A stretch of 64,000 nt of DNA from Notospermus geniculatus (taxonomy: Eukaryota > Nemertea > Pilidiophora > Heteronemertea > Lineidae), in assembly GCA_002633025.1 (NCBI GenBank), contig NMRB01000422.1, forward strand, positions 62,001 to 126,000. The letters are read 5' to 3'. The notes below the pieces were generated by a model that did not search any database, was not told the DNA's origin, and saw nothing but the letters and a program-made list of their open reading frames with translations. The stretch's first letter is position 1; each line of letters begins with the position of its first letter. Made by a program: the position numbers and the translations under genes. Below, piece by piece: positions 59,522 to 64,000 of the stretch.

Positions 59522-60759
59522 TATAAAAGTCCCGGGGGGTCACTCCCCATAAAGTGTGTTGCACATCAGCGTACCAAAAATTGCGGGTAACGGGGTGTTT
59601 TTCGAGCCGCATCGGCGGGGCCGAATAAGCAGAATCCAGGTAAATTAGACAAAAGTAAATTAGACAAGGTATTTTAGACAAAGTAAATTTAATAGACAAT
59701 GGTAATTTAGACAATAGTCATTTTAGACAATCGTAAATTAGACAACAGTAATCTAGACAATAGTCATTTTAGACAATGGTAAATTAGACAATGGTAAACT
59801 AGACATAAGGATAGGTAAATTAGACAAACTTCAATGACAATGTTTCTGGCCTCCTCTTGAACTCCTGACCACCTTCATCATTGAGAAACCGCTATGAAAG
59901 GTTGTGTTCACTGGTCCCCTTTTATATACCAGTGTAACGTCGATCAGTGTTCCCCGTATTTCTGTGTTTTTCTTATTGTTTCCCTCCTGACGGATTAAGC
60001 GGCAACTAACCCAACAATAACCATTCTAGGCCGCGTCTATTGTTGGGGAGCACTGAGCTACAGAAACACTCACAGATGTTACACCGGCGCTTATTAACAT
60101 CAAGTTGGTCAGAACATCACCCTGGATTTTTTGGAGTAAAGCAACTGAGAGGGGTAGGCCTGGCCCCTAATTATAGGGACAGCAATTTCAGTTTAATTGC
60201 ACCAAGCAAAATGTCTTAAGAATAGGTCATCATGCCAAGTCCCAAAACGAAGAAATTGATTGTCTAATTTACCTATCCTTATGTCTAGTTTACCTTTGTC
60301 TAATTTACCATTGTCTAAAACGACTATTGTCTAGATTACCATTGTCTAATATACCATTGTCTAAAATGACTGTTGTCCAATTTACCATTGTCCAATTTAC
60401 TTTGTCTAAAATACCGTTGTCTAATTTACTTTTGTCTAATTTACTGGATACCGAATAAGCCACCCTATTCCACCCATAACCCCGCAGAAAGCCCACGGGA
60501 ATACATAAAAAGACACCTCCCCTGCCTAGTGTGGTCCATGTGTCCTGCAAAAAGCCCTTTGAAACGTCTTTCAAATTACCCAGCCATTGGGGTGGGCAAT
60601 GCAGAGTACCCAGCTTTAGGGGGTGGGGATTGAAAAGTACCCAGCCAAAAGGGGTGGGGATTCAAAATTGCTGTTACCAGCTGAAAGGGACTTATGAAAA
60701 AAGTGGAGTACACTGATGTGCAACAGACTTTATGGGGAGTGACCCGCCGGGATAAAAGT
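59522..60759. mobile_element. Outer MITE interrupted by a nested foldback
   Basis: The ends TATAAAAGTCCCGGGGGGTC and GACCCGCCGGGATAAAAGTA are inverted, and the arms continue through CACTCCCCATAAAGT and GCACATCAG. The middle is split by the 820-base insertion at 59631-60450. Confidence 0.65.
59631..60450. mobile_element. Nested foldback whose arms are tandem arrays
   Basis: The flanking direct repeats CCGAATAAGC (59621-59630 and 60451-60460) are exact. Each end is an array of 13-16-base units of the type TAAATTAGACAATGG, pointing inward at the left (to about 59830) and inverted at the right (from about 60258). The 430-base centre is non-coding. Confidence 0.75.
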
Positions 60760-60911
60760 ACATTTACATTGGAGGAGAATACAATAAAACTGTGTTGTGC
60801 AGATAGAAAAGGGCAAGAGGAAGACACTATAAGAAGGGATCTGTCTCTGGGAAATGTACCCTTCCTACAAGCGTGCAGGAGAGCGAGTGCTAACTAAAAT
60901 ATACAATGAGG

Positions 60912-61441
60912 CAGGGGCGGATCCAGGGGGGTGTCCAGGGTGTCCGGACACCCGCCCTTTTGCTTAGCGTGCCCTTTTTTTAAAGTGCATGTTTTTAAAA
61001 TGTGTTGTTTTTAGTTGAACTGGGTGTTTTAATTGCCCCATAGTGTCCATTAGGAGCCTCAAGGAGCATCTGCGGTAGTCCCAACTCCTTGCACTAGACA
61101 ACATTGTGCTGCTTGTCTTCCTGGCCTATCACTTGTCTAAGCTGCATTTTTTAAAACTATACTGGTTACTTTTGACGCACGTATCCTCCACTTTGTTGTC
61201 CATTTTGACTATAAGTAAAATCCTCGATCACTCATGTCATAAAAGCACACTTAATCACACAACTTGTTATGCCCTGAAATGCCGGGAAAATGCATCTGAG
61301 AGCGTCTAGATTTTCAAATTTTCTGGGGGAGGTCCCCCAGACCCCCCGTCGGCGCGCATGTCGGGGGCTTCGCCCCCTCCTGAGGTGCCCCTTTTCGATG
61401 GATTGGACACCCGCCCTTGCCAAATCCTAGATCCGCCCCTG
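60912..61441. mobile_element. hAT-like MITE
   Basis: The termini CAGGGGCGGATCCAGGGG and CCTAGATCCGCCCCTG are inverted, with an inner CCGGACACCCGCCCTT / TGGACACCCGCCCTTG pair. TGAGG flanks both sides. Confidence 0.65.
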
Positions 61442-61542
61442 TGAGGATAATAAAACATAATCTACAAAATGACAGTTAACCGTTGCGTCGCCATTACTGA
61501 TGATCGGACGGCATCACACATCACCCACTGGACTTACCCCTA

Positions 61543-61710
61543 GCCGGGGAAAGATCACCTCACGAATCTCCGACCAGATCGTCTCGGTTCAATAAAGACA
61601 AGAGAGGTCGGCCTAACCATATGCACAGCAAAGGAAAGACTGCCAAAGACAAGCGAAAACTTCGAGAGAAGAGGAGGAGCACTGGGGTAGTGCACTTACC
61701 CTCCACAGAA
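61543..61710 (+). CDS. PAWR: Exon of PAWR (Par-4), core of the SAC domain
   Basis: The frame is open from 61543 to the donor GTAAGT at 61711. It encodes KRKLREKRRSTGVVHLPSTE, which matches the Par-4 block KRKLREKRRSTGVV, containing the second nuclear localisation signal and the PKA-phosphorylated threonine of the SAC (selective for apoptosis in cancer cells) domain. Par-4 is a pro-apoptotic regulator that binds atypical PKC and WT1. In this frame the first ATG is 61621 (MHSKGKTAKDKRKL). Alternatively the exon is internal and starts after the acceptor ACCCCTAG at 61542. The downstream exons (leucine zipper) were not found before the window end; they may lie in the gap or beyond. Confidence 0.8.
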
Positions 61711-62150
61711 GTAAGTAGGCCTATGGTCATTTCTTCTGAATCGTGTTCATTTGAAGGTTGGGCCTAGCCTAACCACTGCTAACTCAACTGCTAAACTGGT
61801 GGTGTAACGTCTGCGAGTGTTTCTGTATGTCAGTGTTTCCCTTTATGTTTGGGGGATAGATCTATCGACATGTTTCTCTGTGTGCTCTTTACACCTGTTG
61901 TCATGTCGCAGCTCTTCGATCTTATTATTCTGTCAGACAGTTGTAAAGTACCGCGCCCGGTAGTGGAACATTCAAAGAATTACACCAATGCTACCAGTAG
62001 GCCTACAAACTTTAGTTGTCTTTTGCAGCCTGTGATAACATATGCCAAGTGGCTGCTCCTCATCTTTTTTTTATTGCATTCTATTGTCCAAGGATGCACT
62101 GAAACCCCCAATGCTGTGGCTCTGGTTTCCTCCTGCAGCATTATTCATGA

Positions 62151-62492
62151 TAAACTCCCTACGCAGTTGTGAGTCGCGCCCCTTCAGTTTACTCGCTCTC
62201 CACAACTGCTTAAGCGTCACGGCATGGCACGAATTTTACAGCCTATCAGCACGCTGCTTTCAGAACTCTTTGGCCCGTTGGCAACGGATGTTCTTGTGCT
62301 ACCATGGCTACGAACCGCTCGGCCAATGAAAAAGTGTCTCAGGCCAGCTTGATTACGGGTTGCCCGGTGCTCTCATTGGTCGACTCGCTCAGCACCATCT
62401 GTTGACCAACCGCGGCGAACACATCCAAGTTAAGCAGTTGTGGAGAGCGGTAAACCGAAGGGGGCGCGATACACAACTGCGTAGGGAGTTTA
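62151..62492. mobile_element. MITE with 63-base inverted ends, abutting the gap
   Basis: Begins TAAACTCCCTACGCAGTTGT and ends with its exact complement at 62492; the arms reach CTCCACAACTGCTTAA. The gap starts at the very next base. Confidence 0.75.
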
Positions 62493-63123
62493 NNNNNNNN
62501 NNNNNNNNNNNNNNNNNNNNNNNNNNNNNNNNNNNNNNNNNNNNNNNNNNNNNNNNNNNNNNNNNNNNNNNNNNNNNNNNNNNNNNNNNNNNNNNNNNNN
62601 NNNNNNNNNNNNNNNNNNNNNNNNNNNNNNNNNNNNNNNNNNNNNNNNNNNNNNNNNNNNNNNNNNNNNNNNNNNNNNNNNNNNNNNNNNNNNNNNNNNN
62701 NNNNNNNNNNNNNNNNNNNNNNNNNNNNNNNNNNNNNNNNNNNNNNNNNNNNNNNNNNNNNNNNNNNNNNNNNNNNNNNNNNNNNNNNNNNNNNNNNNNN
62801 NNNNNNNNNNNNNNNNNNNNNNNNNNNNNNNNNNNNNNNNNNNNNNNNNNNNNNNNNNNNNNNNNNNNNNNNNNNNNNNNNNNNNNNNNNNNNNNNNNNN
62901 NNNNNNNNNNNNNNNNNNNNNNNNNNNNNNNNNNNNNNNNNNNNNNNNNNNNNNNNNNNNNNNNNNNNNNNNNNNNNNNNNNNNNNNNNNNNNNNNNNNN
63001 NNNNNNNNNNNNNNNNNNNNNNNNNNNNNNNNNNNNNNNNNNNNNNNNNNNNNNNNNNNNNNNNNNNNNNNNNNNNNNNNNNNNNNNNNNNNNNNNNNNN
63101 NNNNNNNNNNNNNNNNNNNNNNN
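62493..63123. other. Assembly gap, 631 N
   Basis: Undetermined bases. Frames running through it are artefacts. Confidence 0.99.
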
Positions 63124-64000
63124 AAAAAAACGGTACAGGTTTACCAAGGACAGTGCTTTGTGGATTCTGGTCTAAACTGAACATGAGATTGCCCCATCAT
63201 CTGTTCGCAACAATCCAGTCTCAGCAATCAACAGATTGTTGCAGGCTTCACGTGCCATTGCAAGACACCGACAACCTCAAATTAGCCCCAACTTTAAAAG
63301 CTCGAGCTTAAATTGGATCACAAGTGCCCTAGGTCATGCTGTGTGCATCGCAGACAAAGGCCTGCACCATAAAATCATGCAATCAGCACTGGAAGGCCTC
63401 AGACTTCAGGCTTAAGTTGCAGCTCAGGTAATCTAAAGCTAAGCTGTGGCTCAAATGTATTGCGGATCAAGTTGGGATTTGCCGAATAAGAGCTTAAAGC
63501 TGAACTAGGTCGTTAAAAGCAGCGCACGGGAGGTTTTAAAAAATAAGCCGCGCCATCGCGCGGCTTAAATGTCAAACAAGTGCCCATCCGCCATGTTCCA
63601 AACGCCCGTTCGCCATGTTTTCAATGTCTCTCCAAACCCAATAGACTTCCAATGTCCGTGGTGGCGCCAGCGTATTCCAAATCCAATCGGCGAACGAGAC
63701 GCATCATGACCTCGTATGAAAGTACACGAACATTGTACACGGCTGTACATGAGACATCAATGTCGGCACCACAATCACTGCAAACAAAACAAAATAAACA
63801 TTACATGTAGAAGGATAAAATGAGAGATAGGCTATACGCAGGCATTATGAAAATGATAATTGAACTTTCAGTACATTCGGACTGGGAGCGGGCGGAACTT
63901 TTCATACGCAAACATTGTTGGAATGCACGGACAAAGAAGGGCGAGGCCAAGGTCAATTGAAAAGGCCTAGCAGGTCAACCACACGGCTCGATAAGACTAA

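Larger units (their letters stand above)
59316..61542. other. 2.2-kb divergent spacer between AKIP1 and PAWR
   Basis: Occupied almost wholly by mobile DNA: the composite at 59522-60759 and the hAT-like MITE at 60912-61441. This leaves about 200 bases at the AKIP1 side and 100 at the PAWR side for promoter sequence. No TATA or YY1 box is clear. Confidence 0.6.
61711..64000. other. Remainder: PAWR intron, MITE, gap, nothing else seen
   Basis: No further PAWR exon is recognised. 63124-64000 has stop-rich frames and no splice-bounded coding segment. Several CGCCATGTT words occur at 63585-63620, of unknown meaning. Confidence 0.55.

Noticed and set aside
62339-63184. Long frames across 62.3-63.2 kb
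   Set aside because: They consist mainly of N from the gap; the flanks belong to a MITE.
1-64000. CRISPR arrays, operons, phage or bacterial genes
   Set aside because: Introns, SINEs and MITEs show animal nuclear DNA; no direct-repeat/spacer array was seen.

Overview
This is animal nuclear DNA: short exons with GT/AG introns, long AT-rich spacers, dozens of short inverted-repeat transposons (MITEs), tRNA-derived SINEs and three assembly gaps. The very frequent palindromes TAGGCCTA, TACATGTA and ACCGGT, and the protein set, suggest a marine invertebrate deuterostome (echinoderm, hemichordate or similar). That placement is inference; no species-specific marker was seen.

Layout. (1) 26-20690, minus strand: at least 35 exons of a large secreted cysteine-rich protein made almost only of GCC2/GCC3 (ephrin-receptor-like) modules. 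I joined 2031 codons in frame from the signal-peptide exon to the left window edge, where the gene continues. A YY1-type box near 21.5 kb may mark its promoter. (2) 22716-23804, minus: an intronless 362-residue charged protein of unknown function. (3) 23.8-32.4 kb: no gene seen, only repeats. (4) 32401-43296, minus: a beta-1,4-galactosyltransferase of the B4GALT1-4 clade, with eight coding exons and two phase-compatible alternative last exons. (5) 43.3-48.8 kb: spacer with MITEs and two small gaps. (6) 48843-54801, plus: CTU1 (cytosolic tRNA 2-thiolation), complete in 14 exons, 343 residues. (7) 56398-59315, minus: AKIP1 homologue, convergent with CTU1. (8) 61543-61710, plus: one exon with the core of PAWR (Par-4); the rest lies beyond the exon or the window. 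A 631-base gap follows at 62493-63123.

The genes are functionally unrelated: extracellular matrix or secretion, Golgi glycosylation, tRNA wobble modification, and PKA/NF-kB- and apoptosis-linked regulators. No operon-like arrangement is visible. Non-coding sequence is dominated by MITEs of several families (pogo/Tigger-like, Harbinger-like, hAT-like, Mutator-like and unclassified foldbacks), many of them in introns and several nested.

All exon joins were made by eye. In each multi-exon gene the reading phase was checked across every intron, and codon totals close exactly.
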